28,728 bases of DNA from JBGOUJ01 sp041477005 (GTDB lineage Bacteria > Acidobacteriota > Terriglobia > Bryobacterales > JACQDG01). Numbering within the stretch: position 1 is the stretch's first letter; the number at the start of each line of letters is the position of its first letter. Positions 22,728 to 28,728 of the stretch are shown piece by piece. The position numbers were made by a program, and so were the translations under genes. Where the stretch lies: NCBI GenBank assembly GCA_041477005.1, contig JBGOUJ010000021.1, forward strand, positions 1 to 28,728. Direction: 5' to 3'. The notes under the pieces are model-generated. The model saw only the letters and a list, made by a program, of their open reading frames with translations. It was not told the origin of the DNA and did not search any database.

Positions 22728-24525
22728 AGGATTTCTCCCGGCGGGGGCTGGCAGCGCCGAAGAGCATTTTGCGCTGGGCGTCGTAGAGAACGGCCGTTTC
22801 GTCGCCCAAGCTCCAGGCGCCCTCGATCCGGACCAGGTGGCCGCGGCGTGCGAGCTCTTCGAGCGTCTTGGCGGGAAAGCGCGACTCGAAGCCGATCACG
22901 CCGGGCGCGGCTTTGCGCGGATAGAAAGAACTGGGGAAGTGGGCGATCTCGAAGGCCGGGGCGTCGATCGCTTCCTGGATGTCCATGCCGAAATCGACCA
23001 CGTTCAGGAAGAATTGCAGGTTCACCTGATCCTGATCGTCGCCGCCGGGGGTGCCGAAGACCATGTAAGGCTGGCCATTCTTGAGGGCCAGGGTCGGGGT
23101 CAAGGTAGTGCGCGGGCGCTTGCCGGGTTCGAGGCGGTTGGCCTTCGACGGATCGAGCCAGAAGATCTGCCCGCGCGTGCTCATCACGAATCCCAGGCCT
23201 TCCAGGATCGGCGAGGTGCGGAACCAGCCGCCGCTGGGCGTGGCGGAAAAAAGATTACCTTCGCGGTCGGCGGCGCGGGCGCCGGTGGTTCCCTTTTCGC
23301 CCGGACGGAACTCGAGAGGCGGCAGGAGGCGGCCGCTGGTAACCGGGCCGCCTTCGAACGGGTACGGATCGCCGGGGCGCATCTCCATCGAGACGTGGTT
23401 CATATCGATCAGCTTGCGCCGCTCCTCGGCGTAGGCCTTGGCCAGCAGCCCGTGGGCCGGGACTTTCACGAAATCGGGATCGGCGTAATACTGCTCGCGG
23501 TCGGCATAGGCGAGCTTGGCGGCTTCGGCCAGAACGTGGACGTAGTCCGGGCTGTTTTGCCCGAACGAAGCGAGTTTGTAGCCTTCGAGCAGGTTCAGCA
23601 TCTCGAGCAGCACCGGGCCTTGCGACCAGAATCCCGCCTTGTAGACCTCGACGCCGCGGTACGTGGTTTTCATCGGCTCTTCGACGCGGCCCTGGTAAGA
23701 GGCCAGGTCTTCTTCGGAGAACAGGCCCGCCGAGAGGAATCCGTTTGCATCGCGCACCTTGAACTCGCGCTGGAACTTGACGATCTCCCGGGCGATGTCG
23801 CCTTTGTAAAAACGGTCGCGCGCCGCGCGCATCGCCGCGCTGCGTCCCTTGCGGCGGTTTTGCTGCTCCGCCTCGACGAGGCGCCGCAGTGTCCGAGCCA
23901 GGTCTTTTTGAACAAAGACGTCGCCGACCTCGGGAACCTTACCTTCGGGCAGAAACACTTTCGCCGAGCTGGGCCACTCCTCGCGCAGGCGGCGCTCGAT
24001 GGCGCGAATCGTATTGCGGAAGCCGGGATACATCGGGAAGCCCTGCTCGGCCAGCTCGATGGCCGGCTGCATCACCTGGGCCAGGCTCATCGTGCCGAAG
24101 CGGTCGAGAGCAATCACCAGCGAGTCGAGCGCAGCCGGCGTAGTGGCCGGCAGGAAGCCGTCATCGGGGATCAGCTCGATGCCGTTGTTGCGAAACCACT
24201 CGATGGTCGCCGCCTTCGGCGCCACGCCCTGGCCGTTGATGGCGTAGACCTTCTTGTCCTTGGCCGAGTGAATCAGGATAGGGCACTCGCCGCCGATACC
24301 GAACAGGTTGAACTCGAGCACCGCTTGGGCGAACACCTCGGCCACGCCGCCGTCGACGGCGTTGCCTCCCTGCTCGAGCATCCGGACGCCCGCGCGCGCC
24401 GCCAGCGGATGCCCGCACGCCACCATGCCGTGCGTGCCCATCAATACCGGACGGGTGCCGGCGCGAAGCAGCAGGACGCAGCCGATGCACACCAGCGCAA
24501 CTTTCGCCATTAGCAGTCTCTTCAT
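22711..24525 (-). CDS. Gamma-glutamyltransferase family protein
   Basis: A 604-residue Ntn-hydrolase of the GGT family, begun at ATG 24525 behind GGAGACGAG; the frame stays open to 24702, but that part is antisense to the next gene. It starts with a membrane-type leader (LLMAKVALVCIGCVLLLRAG). The large-subunit landmarks are VACGHPLAARAGVRMLEQGG, NAVDGGVAEVFAQAVLEF and FGIGGECPILIH. The autocleavage site is EKGTT (about 411-414), with Thr413 as likely nucleophile, followed by REGNLFSATPSGG and FGTPGGDDQDQVNLQF of the small subunit. The His that usually follows TT (TTH) is Gly here, so transferase activity is uncertain and an amidohydrolase role is possible. Substrates could be glutathione or other gamma-glutamyl compounds in the periplasm. 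It shares a 43-bp divergent start region with the Gfo/Idh gene. Confidence 0.88.
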   Translation of the reverse strand: MKRLLMAKVALVCIGCVLLLRAGTRPVLMGTHGMVACGHPLAARAGVRMLEQGGNAVDGGVAEVFAQAVLEFNLFGIGGECPILIHSAKDKKVYAINGQGVAPKAATIEWFRNNGIELIPDDGFLPATTPAALDSLVIALDRFGTMSLAQVMQPAIELAEQGFPMYPGFRNTIRAIERRLREEWPSSAKVFLPEGKVPEVGDVFVQKDLARTLRRLVEAEQQNRRKGRSAAMRAARDRFYKGDIAREIVKFQREFKVRDANGFLSAGLFSEEDLASYQGRVEEPMKTTYRGVEVYKAGFWSQGPVLLEMLNLLEGYKLASFGQNSPDYVHVLAEAAKLAYADREQYYADPDFVKVPAHGLLAKAYAEERRKLIDMNHVSMEMRPGDPYPFEGGPVTSGRLLPPLEFRPGEKGTTGARAADREGNLFSATPSGGWFRTSPILEGLGFVMSTRGQIFWLDPSKANRLEPGKRPRTTLTPTLALKNGQPYMVFGTPGGDDQDQVNLQFFLNVVDFGMDIQEAIDAPAFEIAHFPSSFYPRKAAPGVIGFESRFPAKTLEELARRGHLVRIEGAWSLGDETAVLYDAQRKMLFGAASPRREKSYALGW

Positions 24526-24552
24526 CGTTTGCTCGTCTCCGGCTGCCCTTGA

Positions 24553-24558
24553 TACTAT
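24553..24558 (+). promoter_or_regulatory. Possible -10 of the Gfo/Idh gene
   Basis: TACTAT preceded by TG (TGATACTAT, extended -10 form) lies 10 nt before ATG 24569. No ribosome site separates them, so a leaderless or near-leaderless transcript is possible. No clear -35. Confidence 0.3.
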
Positions 24559-24568
24559 CATGCCTGGT

Positions 24569-25576
24569 ATGAACGTCGGCATCATCGGGCTGGGCTTCAT
24601 GGGCAGCACCCACCTTAACGCCTGGGAGCGCATCCCGGAAGCATGCCTGATGGCCGTGGCCGATCCCAAGCCGCGCCGATTGTCCGGGGACTTGAGCGAC
24701 ATTCAGGGGAACATCGGCGCTCCCGGCGCCAAGCGGGATTTCGGCCGGCTGCACGCCTCCAGCACCCCGGAAGAGCTCATCGCGGATCCGGCCGTGGAAG
24801 CCGTGGACATTTGCCTGCCGACGCACCTGCACCTGCCGGTGGTCCTGGCCGCTTTGCGCGCCGGCAAGCACGTGCTGGTGGAAAAGCCCATGGCGCTGAC
24901 CGGCGAGGAGTGCGACCAGATGATCGCCGCCGCCGGGCAGGCCGGGCGAGTCCTGATGGTGGCCCAAGTCGTGCGCTTCTGGCCCGATTATGCCGCCGCG
25001 CGAGAGCTCGTTGGCTCCGGCGCGCTAGGCCGGGTCCGCAGCGCCATCTTTCACCGCAAGTGCGCGGCGCCGGGTTGGAGCAAGTGGCTTCACGATCCGG
25101 CCCGGAGCGGCGGTGGGGCCTTCGACCTGCTGATTCACGACGTCGACTTCTGCCACGAACTGTTCGGACCGCCCAACGGCGTCTCCGCGGTGGGTCCTGA
25201 AGAGCTGGAGCGGGGCGTCGACTGGGTGCTGGCGCAGCTCGAATACGATCACGGCGCGCCGGTCGTTATTTCCGGCGGCTGGCACCACCCTCGCAGCTAT
25301 CCGTTCTCCATGGACTTCACCATCGTCACCGACGGCGGTACGCTGGACTTCCACTCGGCGATCCGCCGCCTGACCCTATACCGGGCCGACGGGACCGAGG
25401 AGAAACCTCCGTTGACAGAGATGGACGGCTACGAGGCCGAGTTGCGCTACTTTGTAGAGTGCGCGCAGGCCAACCGCTGGCCGGAGAAGTGCCGCCCGCA
25501 GGATTCCGCGGCGGCCGTGCGAACGATGCTGGGGATCAATGAGTCTCGACGTAAAAAGGCAAGGAACCACAGATGA
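24569..25576 (+). CDS. Gfo/Idh/MocA-family oxidoreductase
   Basis: A 335-residue NAD(P)-dependent dehydrogenase. The Rossmann motif GIIGLGFMGSTHL is at residues 4-16 and the hallmark VEKPMALTGEE at about 109-119. The C-terminal beta-sheet domain carries GGGAFDLLIHDVDFCHELFG, matching the catalytic DxxxHxxD region of the family. Members oxidise or epimerise cyclic polyols and sugars, such as inositols or modified hexoses. ATG 24569 is used; ATG 24560 in the same frame is an alternative and neither has a good ribosome site. The last codons and the TGA lie inside the left arm of a long inverted repeat (25563-25594), so the C-terminal RNHR is repeat-encoded. It is followed 90 bp later by a sugar isomerase, a frequent partner, suggesting a small sugar- or inositol-catabolic unit. 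Confidence 0.92.
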   Translation: MNVGIIGLGFMGSTHLNAWERIPEACLMAVADPKPRRLSGDLSDIQGNIGAPGAKRDFGRLHASSTPEELIADPAVEAVDICLPTHLHLPVVLAALRAGKHVLVEKPMALTGEECDQMIAAAGQAGRVLMVAQVVRFWPDYAAARELVGSGALGRVRSAIFHRKCAAPGWSKWLHDPARSGGGAFDLLIHDVDFCHELFGPPNGVSAVGPEELERGVDWVLAQLEYDHGAPVVISGGWHHPRSYPFSMDFTIVTDGGTLDFHSAIRRLTLYRADGTEEKPPLTEMDGYEAELRYFVECAQANRWPEKCRPQDSAAAVRTMLGINESRRKKARNHR

Positions 25577-25650
25577 ACACAGATAAACACAGATCTAAGG
25601 CATGGTTTGCCGGGGTTTATCTGTGTTCATCTGTGTTCATCTGTGGTTCC
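25563..25650. repeat. Long inverted repeat (32-bp arms), ACACAGAT type
   Basis: The left arm 25563-25594 (starting GGAACCACAGATGAACACAG) and right arm 25619-25650 (ending CATCTGTGGTTCC) are complementary with a single mismatch, around a 24-base loop. Each arm repeats ACAGATNAACAC-type units. The hairpin spans the end of the Gfo/Idh gene and stops 16 bp before the isomerase ATG. Repeats of this wording are widespread in environmental bacterial genomes. Confidence 0.95.
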
Positions 25651-25666
25651 AATTGGTGTTTCCCCT

Positions 25667-26497
25667 ATGAAACCTCTTGAAATCGGAGTCATGTTCTGGG
25701 CGGACGCCCCGCCCCGCGAGAAACTGCAGCAGATCAAGTCTTTCGGCGTCGCCTGCGGCCAGCTTGGCCTGGCGGGGGACGCGGATATCTCCCCGGCCGC
25801 CGCCCAGGCCTGGAAGACCGCGCAGGCCGAGGAAGGCTTCGCCCTCATGACCGTCTTCACGGCCTACATCGGCGAAAGCTACGCCGATATCCCGACCGTG
25901 CAGAGGACGGTCGGATTCATTCCGCCGGCGACGCGAGCCGAGCGCGAAGCCCGGACGCTCGCCGCGAGCGACTTCGCGGCGGCGGCCGGCGTGCCGGGCC
26001 TGGCGACGCACGTCGGCTTTGTGCCCCACGACCGCGCGCACCCGGACTACGTGGCCGTGCGGGACATGGTTCGGCGCGTCTGCGACAAGTGCGCCTCCAA
26101 CCACCAGACCTTCGCCCTCGAAACCGGCCAGGAGCCGGCGGTGACGCTGAAGCAATTCTTCGCCGACGTCAATCGCCCCAACCTGCGGATCAACTTCGAC
26201 CCCGCCAACATGATCCTGTACGGCACGGGCGACCCGATCGAGGCGCTGGAGGTGGTCAAGTCTCAGGTGATTTCGGTTCACTGCAAGGATGGCGACTGGC
26301 CGGCCGGTCCCCCCGGAACGCTGGGCATCGAGCGGCCGCTGGGCAAAGGCGCGGTCGGCCTGCCGCGTTTTGTCGCCAAGCTGAAGGAAATCGGTTACTC
26401 CGGCGCCCTCACCATCGAGCGCGAGGTCCACGGCGAAGAGCAGCGCCGCGACATCCTCTCCGCCGTGGCGCTGCTAAGGAGCTTGGTGGGAACATGA
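25667..26497 (+). CDS. Sugar phosphate isomerase/epimerase (xylose isomerase-like TIM barrel)
   Basis: A 276-residue AP-endonuclease-2/xylose-isomerase-like TIM barrel. ATG 25667 is chosen because the 20 upstream codons are translated inverted repeat. Candidate metal ligands of this fold are present in order: Glu in FALETGQEP (about 150), Asp in INFDPANM (about 180), His in ISVHCKDGDW (about 206) and Glu in ALTIEREV (about 249). Such enzymes isomerise or epimerise sugars, often working on the product of an adjacent Gfo/Idh dehydrogenase. No Shine-Dalgarno sequence is visible (TTGGTGTTTCCCCT before ATG), so translation may be weak or affected by the hairpin just upstream. Specific substrate unknown. 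Confidence 0.9.
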   Translation: MKPLEIGVMFWADAPPREKLQQIKSFGVACGQLGLAGDADISPAAAQAWKTAQAEEGFALMTVFTAYIGESYADIPTVQRTVGFIPPATRAEREARTLAASDFAAAAGVPGLATHVGFVPHDRAHPDYVAVRDMVRRVCDKCASNHQTFALETGQEPAVTLKQFFADVNRPNLRINFDPANMILYGTGDPIEALEVVKSQVISVHCKDGDWPAGPPGTLGIERPLGKGAVGLPRFVAKLKEIGYSGALTIEREVHGEEQRRDILSAVALLRSLVGT

Positions 26498-26507
26498 CCC
26501 GCCGCAA

Positions 26508-26891
26508 CTACGCCGTTCGGATCAGAACCGTCAACGTGACGCCGTAGCCCAGGCTGATCGCCAGCAGAATCGTCCCGATGACGCACTCTTCGTGGAACTT
26601 AAACCACAAATAGATTCCCGTCAACCCCATCAGGATCAGCGCGGCCGAAACCACTCCGACCAGCGCCCCCCAGACGTTCACCAACGAGAATTCGTGCCAG
26701 AGCCCGCCGATGTGGTGGATGCGGTTGAGCAGGCCGATGAAGTTGGCCGTGTTGGTGCGGATCCTGGCTTCTCCGGCCGCTCGCGAGTAATCAACCTCGT
26801 AGACCACCCCCGGGCGGACGATCCGGAAGTTGAATCCGCCATCGGTTGACCGGATCTGGGCCAGCTCGCCGCGGAGCCGCTGCTCGTCCAT
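26508..26891 (-). CDS. Small PepSY-type membrane protein
   Basis: A 127-residue protein. The N-terminal ~60 residues (GGFNFRIVRPGVVYEVDYSR) resemble the PepSY-like strand pattern. RIHHIGGLWHE and two transmembrane helices follow (about 72-95, WGALVGVVSAALILMGLTGIY; and 104-124, GTILLAISLGYGVTLTVLI). LTGIYLWFKF is close to the PepSY-associated helix motif. Larger relatives have extra N-terminal helices, so this may be a short or truncated member. Its ATG overlaps the stop of the upstream DinB gene (TGATG), so the two are coupled. Function unknown. Confidence 0.65.
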   Translation of the reverse strand: MDEQRLRGELAQIRSTDGGFNFRIVRPGVVYEVDYSRAAGEARIRTNTANFIGLLNRIHHIGGLWHEFSLVNVWGALVGVVSAALILMGLTGIYLWFKFHEECVIGTILLAISLGYGVTLTVLIRTA

Positions 26892-27415
26892 CAGTTCTCA
26901 GGATTGGAGCCCCCACGCCGCTGATAGAGATCGGGCGTGCCGACCGGAACGCCAAGCATTTTCAGGTAAAAGAAGAGCTGGTGCTTGTGGTTGATGAAGT
27001 GCTCCAGGTTTCCGAGAAGGATGGTCAGCACCGCTTCGCCTTCAGGAACAAAGACGGTCGGGATACGGCGGGCCAGATCGTCAGCGGTCAATAGCGCGAA
27101 TCCCTCTTCGAGGTGGCTCATGTACTCGCGCATCCGCCAAAGCGCTTCGTCCACACCGCAGCGATGGTTGACCGGCCGCTCCCGCAGCCGCAGGAAATGA
27201 GCCAGCCGCTGCGGATCGACCGCGTACAGCGTGGCGCAGAAACCGGCCAGGCATTCCAGCAGATGGCCGACCACCTCGCTCAGCCGCAGCGCCGGGAATT
27301 CCGGACTCCACTCCAGGCGCTCCGGCGGGACCAGGCCCAGCAGGTGCTCGGTCCGCTCAACCTGCTCGCGCAGCTTCGCCAGCACCAGCTCCGGCAGGGC
27401 GTGGGGTTCCTTCAT
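26891..27415 (-). CDS. DinB-family protein
   Basis: A 174-residue four-helix-bundle protein of the DinB/YfiT type. The histidines expected to bind a metal are at VVGHLLECLAGF (about residue 51) and LEHFINHKHQLFFYLKMLG (about 138-144), the usual H...HxxxH pattern. The family includes thiol transferases and many uncharacterised stress-associated proteins; this is not the DNA polymerase. The start ATG (27413-27415) lies inside an 18-bp palindrome shared with the divergent vapB promoter, so the VapBC repressor may also control this gene. It is coupled to the downstream PepSY-type gene. A second, decapitated copy of its first 42 codons lies at 27717-27842. Confidence 0.85.
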   Translation of the reverse strand: MKEPHALPELVLAKLREQVERTEHLLGLVPPERLEWSPEFPALRLSEVVGHLLECLAGFCATLYAVDPQRLAHFLRLRERPVNHRCGVDEALWRMREYMSHLEEGFALLTADDLARRIPTVFVPEGEAVLTILLGNLEHFINHKHQLFFYLKMLGVPVGTPDLYQRRGGSNPEN

Positions 27416-27431
27416 AGCATATATATGTTAT
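27414..27431. promoter_or_regulatory. Operator-like palindrome, copy 1
   Basis: ATAGCATATATATGTTAT is an 18-bp near-palindrome (one base differs from the perfect copy at 27841). It includes the dinB start codon and ends 9 bp before vapB. VapB-type antitoxins usually autorepress through such sites. TATTAT (27429-27434) is a candidate vapB -10, implying an almost leaderless vapB mRNA. Confidence 0.6.
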
Positions 27432-27440
27432 TATGGAACC

Positions 27441-27668
27441 ATGAAGAGGACCACAATCTTTCTGCCCGACGAGCTGCACGAGCGCTTGCGGCGGGAAGCC
27501 TTCCGCTCCCGGGTGAGCATGGCGCACCTGATCCGGTCCCGGCTGGAGGGACCCTCTCGAGCGCGGACGCGGCGGCGCCCCATCAAGGACCCGCTGCTAG
27601 AGATGGAAGGCATCGGCCACGACGGAACGCTGGCTGAGGGACTAGATGAAGCCCTGTACGGCATATGA
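27441..27668 (+). CDS. vapB: Ribbon-helix-helix (VapB-like) antitoxin, copy 1
   Basis: A 75-residue protein. Its N-terminus TTIFLPDELHERLRREAF forms the DNA-binding strand and first helix of a ribbon-helix-helix, and VSMAHLIRSRLEG is the second helix. The C-terminal half (RTRRRPIKDPLLEMEGIG, LAEGLDEALYGI) is the usual toxin-binding tail. It overlaps a truncated toxin frame (27646-27831), so this copy lacks its own functional partner; it may neutralise the intact toxin downstream or act only as a repressor. It is about 87% identical to copy 2 at protein level (by eye), differing mainly near residues 55-65. Confidence 0.85.
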   Translation: MKRTTIFLPDELHERLRREAFRSRVSMAHLIRSRLEGPSRARTRRRPIKDPLLEMEGIGHDGTLAEGLDEALYGI

Positions 27669-27831
27669 GGGGCGCTATCTGTTCGTAGACACGTGGGGAT
27701 GGCTTGTCCTGGAGGACGCCGGGAATTCCGGACGCCAGTCCAGGCGCTCCGGCAGGACTAGGCCCAGCAGGTGCTCGGTCCGCTCAAGCTGTTCGCGCAG
27801 CTTCGCCAGCACCAGCTCCAGCAGGGCGTAG
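27646..27831 (+). pseudogene. vapC: Truncated VapC toxin, copy 1
   Basis: Starts at ATG 27646 in the same overlapping arrangement as the intact vapC. It reads YLFVDTWGWLVLEDA, which contains the first catalytic aspartate of the PIN domain, then runs into the duplicated dinB antisense sequence at 27717 (about codon 25) and stops at 27831. The other three acidic residues are missing, so it cannot be an active nuclease. Confidence 0.85.
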
Positions 27832-27842
27832 GGGTCCTTCAT
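27675..27842 (-). pseudogene. Decapitated dinB copy (first 42 codons)
   Basis: On the minus strand ATG 27842 begins MKDPYALLELVLAKLREQLE, nearly identical to the N-terminus of the DinB protein, and continues to PERLDWRPEFPA. It then enters antisense vapC sequence and stops at 27675. It is a by-product of the tandem duplication; the 55-residue product lacks the metal-binding histidines. Confidence 0.85.
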
Positions 27843-27858
27843 AGCATATATATGCTAT
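27841..27858. promoter_or_regulatory. Operator-like palindrome, copy 2 (perfect)
   Basis: ATAGCATATATATGCTAT is a perfect 18-bp palindrome 9 bp before the second vapB start, at exactly +427 from copy 1. It is the likely autoregulatory VapB(C) site. TATCAT (27856-27861) is the matching -10 candidate. Confidence 0.65.
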
Positions 27859-27867
27859 CATGGAACC

Positions 27868-28095
27868 ATGAAGAGGACCACAATCTTTCTGCCCGACGAG
27901 CTGCACGAACGCCTGCGGCGGGAAGCCTTCCGCTCCCGGGTGAGCATGGCACACCTGATCCGGTCCCGGCTGGAGGGAACCTCTCGAGCGCGGACGCGGC
28001 GGCGCCCCATCAAGGACCCGCTGCTCGAGGTGTCGGGCATTGGTTCGGACGGGAAACTGGCCGAAGGCATTGATGAAGCGCTTTACGGCATCTAG
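27868..28095 (+). CDS. vapB: Ribbon-helix-helix (VapB-like) antitoxin, copy 2
   Basis: A 75-residue antitoxin with the same N-terminal ribbon-helix-helix as copy 1 (TTIFLPDELHERLRREAF, VSMAHLIRSRLEG). The tail differs (LLEVSGIGSDGKLAEGIDEA against LLEMEGIGHDGTLAEGLDEA). It overlaps the start of the intact vapC by 23 bp and is preceded by the perfect palindrome, so this is the functional antitoxin of the pair. The antitoxin tail blocks the toxin active site, and the dimer binds the operator. Confidence 0.9.
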   Translation: MKRTTIFLPDELHERLRREAFRSRVSMAHLIRSRLEGTSRARTRRRPIKDPLLEVSGIGSDGKLAEGIDEALYGI

Positions 28096-28522
28096 GCCGC
28101 CGCGCCTGTTCATAGACACCTGGGGATGGATCGCGTTGGAAGACGGAAAGGATCCGTCCCATCTCGCCGTCGACCGGCTTCGCAGAAGCTATGCTGAAGC
28201 GCGTGGCCTCTGGATTACCACCGATTTCGTTCTCGACGAAACGATTACGCGGGTGTTCAGCCGCCGGCCGTTTGCGGAAGCGGAAAGATTCTGCGAGGCG
28301 ATCTTCGAAGCGCAGAGGCTGGGCTTGCTGCTGGTGGAACCGATCACGCCCGAGCGCTTCGGCCACGCCTACAAACTGCGTCTCCGATACCGCGACAAGC
28401 CGCGAATCTCCTTCACCGATCTGACGAGCTTCGTGGTCATGCGAGAGCTTGGAATCCGCCACGCGCTCACCGCCGACGCCCACTTCTCCCAGGTCCATCT
28501 TGGTTTCCAGATCCTTCCCTAG
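28073..28522 (+). CDS. vapC: VapC-type PIN-domain toxin (ribonuclease)
   Basis: A 149-residue PIN-domain protein begun at ATG 28073, overlapping vapB copy 2. The four acidic residues of the metal-dependent RNase site are present: Asp15 (LFIDTWGW), Glu56 (FVLDETITR), Asp116 (ISFTDLTSFVV) and Asp135 (LTADAHFSQV). VapC toxins cleave tRNA or rRNA and halt translation when the antitoxin is degraded. The RNA target cannot be predicted here. The gene ends 31 bp from the convergent PPK2 gene. The frame is also open further upstream (28040), but the antitoxin overlap and resemblance to copy 1 favour 28073. Confidence 0.93.
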   Translation: MKRFTASRPPRLFIDTWGWIALEDGKDPSHLAVDRLRRSYAEARGLWITTDFVLDETITRVFSRRPFAEAERFCEAIFEAQRLGLLLVEPITPERFGHAYKLRLRYRDKPRISFTDLTSFVVMRELGIRHALTADAHFSQVHLGFQILP

Positions 28523-28553
28523 TCCTAGTGGCCAGCCTGGCGCGGCGACGCCG

Positions 28554-28728
28554 TCAGCGCAGGACTATCTTCGAAACATCCACCGAGGCCGGCGGGTAGC
28601 GGGGATTCATCTCCTCGAGCTTCTCGACGATGGTCACAGCGACGGCATAATTGCGGAACCACTTGTGGTTTCCTGGAATGACGTGCCAGGGCGCCCATTC
28701 GGTGGAGCACCTGGTCAGCGCGTCTTCG
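28554..28728 (-). CDS. Polyphosphate kinase 2 (PPK2) family, C-terminal part
   Basis: The last 57 codons of a gene that continues beyond the window edge. The minus frame reads CSTEWAPWHVIPGNHKWFRN and then YAVAVTIVEKLEEMNP, matching the conserved PPK2 ending (TSTEHAPWYVIPA..KWYRN). PPK2 enzymes transfer phosphate between polyphosphate and nucleotides, or AMP in the PAP subclass. The subclass cannot be assigned from this part. Confidence 0.88.
   Translation of the reverse strand, partial: EDALTRCSTEWAPWHVIPGNHKWFRNYAVAVTIVEKLEEMNPRYPPASVDVSKIVLR

Larger units (their letters stand above)
27290..28143. repeat. 427-bp tandem duplication covering dinB 5' end, vapB and vapC 5' end
   Basis: Sequence from 27290 (CGCCGGGAATTCCGGA) recurs at 27717 with constant offset 427 through the dinB start, palindrome, vapB and first ~25 codons of vapC, with no net insertion or deletion. 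The dinB/vapB portion is about 93% identical by eye; the vapC part (after about 27669/28096) is clearly more diverged. The junction inside vapC copy 1 is at 27717. Confidence 0.9.

Noticed and set aside
21318..24513. Two long plus-strand open frames (588 and 558 codons) opposite the hydrolase and GGT genes
   Set aside because: They are antisense shadows of well-supported genes in GC-rich DNA; their translations are low-complexity and match no family.
24526..24702. 59-codon N-terminal extension of the GGT-like gene
   Set aside because: It is antisense to the Gfo/Idh start; the leader peptide and ribosome site fit ATG 24525.
27290..28143. CRISPR or phage repeat as explanation of the repeated block
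   Set aside because: Only two long units containing genes, with no short repeat-spacer pattern; tandem gene duplication explains it.
28525..28710. 61-codon minus-strand frame at the window end
   Set aside because: Out of frame with the PPK2 C-terminus, which has the recognisable CSTEWAPW and KWFRN motifs.

Overview
The window looks like chromosome from a GC-rich Acidobacteriota bacterium, most likely of the Solibacter/Bryobacter type. No rRNA or marker gene is present, so this is inferred from content: an ADOP-type permease with no ATPase, a Ser/Thr kinase with PEGA repeats, an orphan Flp pilin, secreted TPR, M28, GGT and hydrolase enzymes, GMC and Gfo/Idh oxidoreductases, and palindromic intergenic repeats whose spurious translations resemble strings common in that group.

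Layout. 0.1-2.5 kb: an ADOP permease broken by one frameshift. 2.5-5.7 kb: pyrE (+) meets a minus-strand operon efp > TPR protein > DUF4097-like protein, with a 35-bp 3' overlap. 5.9-9.2 kb (all minus): AIM24-like protein, Flp pilin, PknB-type kinase. 9.3-9.8 kb: the tail of an ankyrin gene and a hairpin repeat. 9.8-13.1 kb (minus): M28 peptidase translationally coupled to UDP-glucose dehydrogenase. 13.1-14.8 kb: an AT-richer accessory patch with an inverted-repeat element, a transposase 3' remnant and an unrecognised coiled-coil membrane protein. 14.9-16.4 kb: a GMC oxidoreductase with four clustered cysteines. 16.7-17.9 kb: a 127-bp palindromic element, then an overlapping ECF sigma/anti-sigma pair (minus). 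18-20.8 kb: a large secreted protein that carries a second, in-frame, 127-bp copy of the element. 20.8-24.5 kb (minus): gamma-glutamyltransferase-like enzyme and a secreted alpha/beta hydrolase, overlapping. 24.6-26.5 kb (+): Gfo/Idh oxidoreductase and sugar isomerase/epimerase, separated by a long inverted repeat. 26.5-27.4 kb (minus): DinB protein and a PepSY-type membrane protein. 27.3-28.5 kb: a vapBC locus with a 427-bp tandem duplication. 28.55 kb to the end: the C-terminus of a PPK2-type kinase (minus).

Most striking are (i) a family of about 127-bp palindromic elements, one intergenic and one inserted in frame in an open gene, flanked by an 8-bp direct repeat, reminiscent of Rickettsia palindromic elements; and (ii) the duplicated vapBC region, which left one complete pair, an extra antitoxin with a decapitated toxin, a decapitated dinB copy, and two copies of an 18-bp palindrome covering the dinB start codon. 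No CRISPR array, tRNA, rRNA or prophage was found. Everything here was read by eye; no homology search was run.
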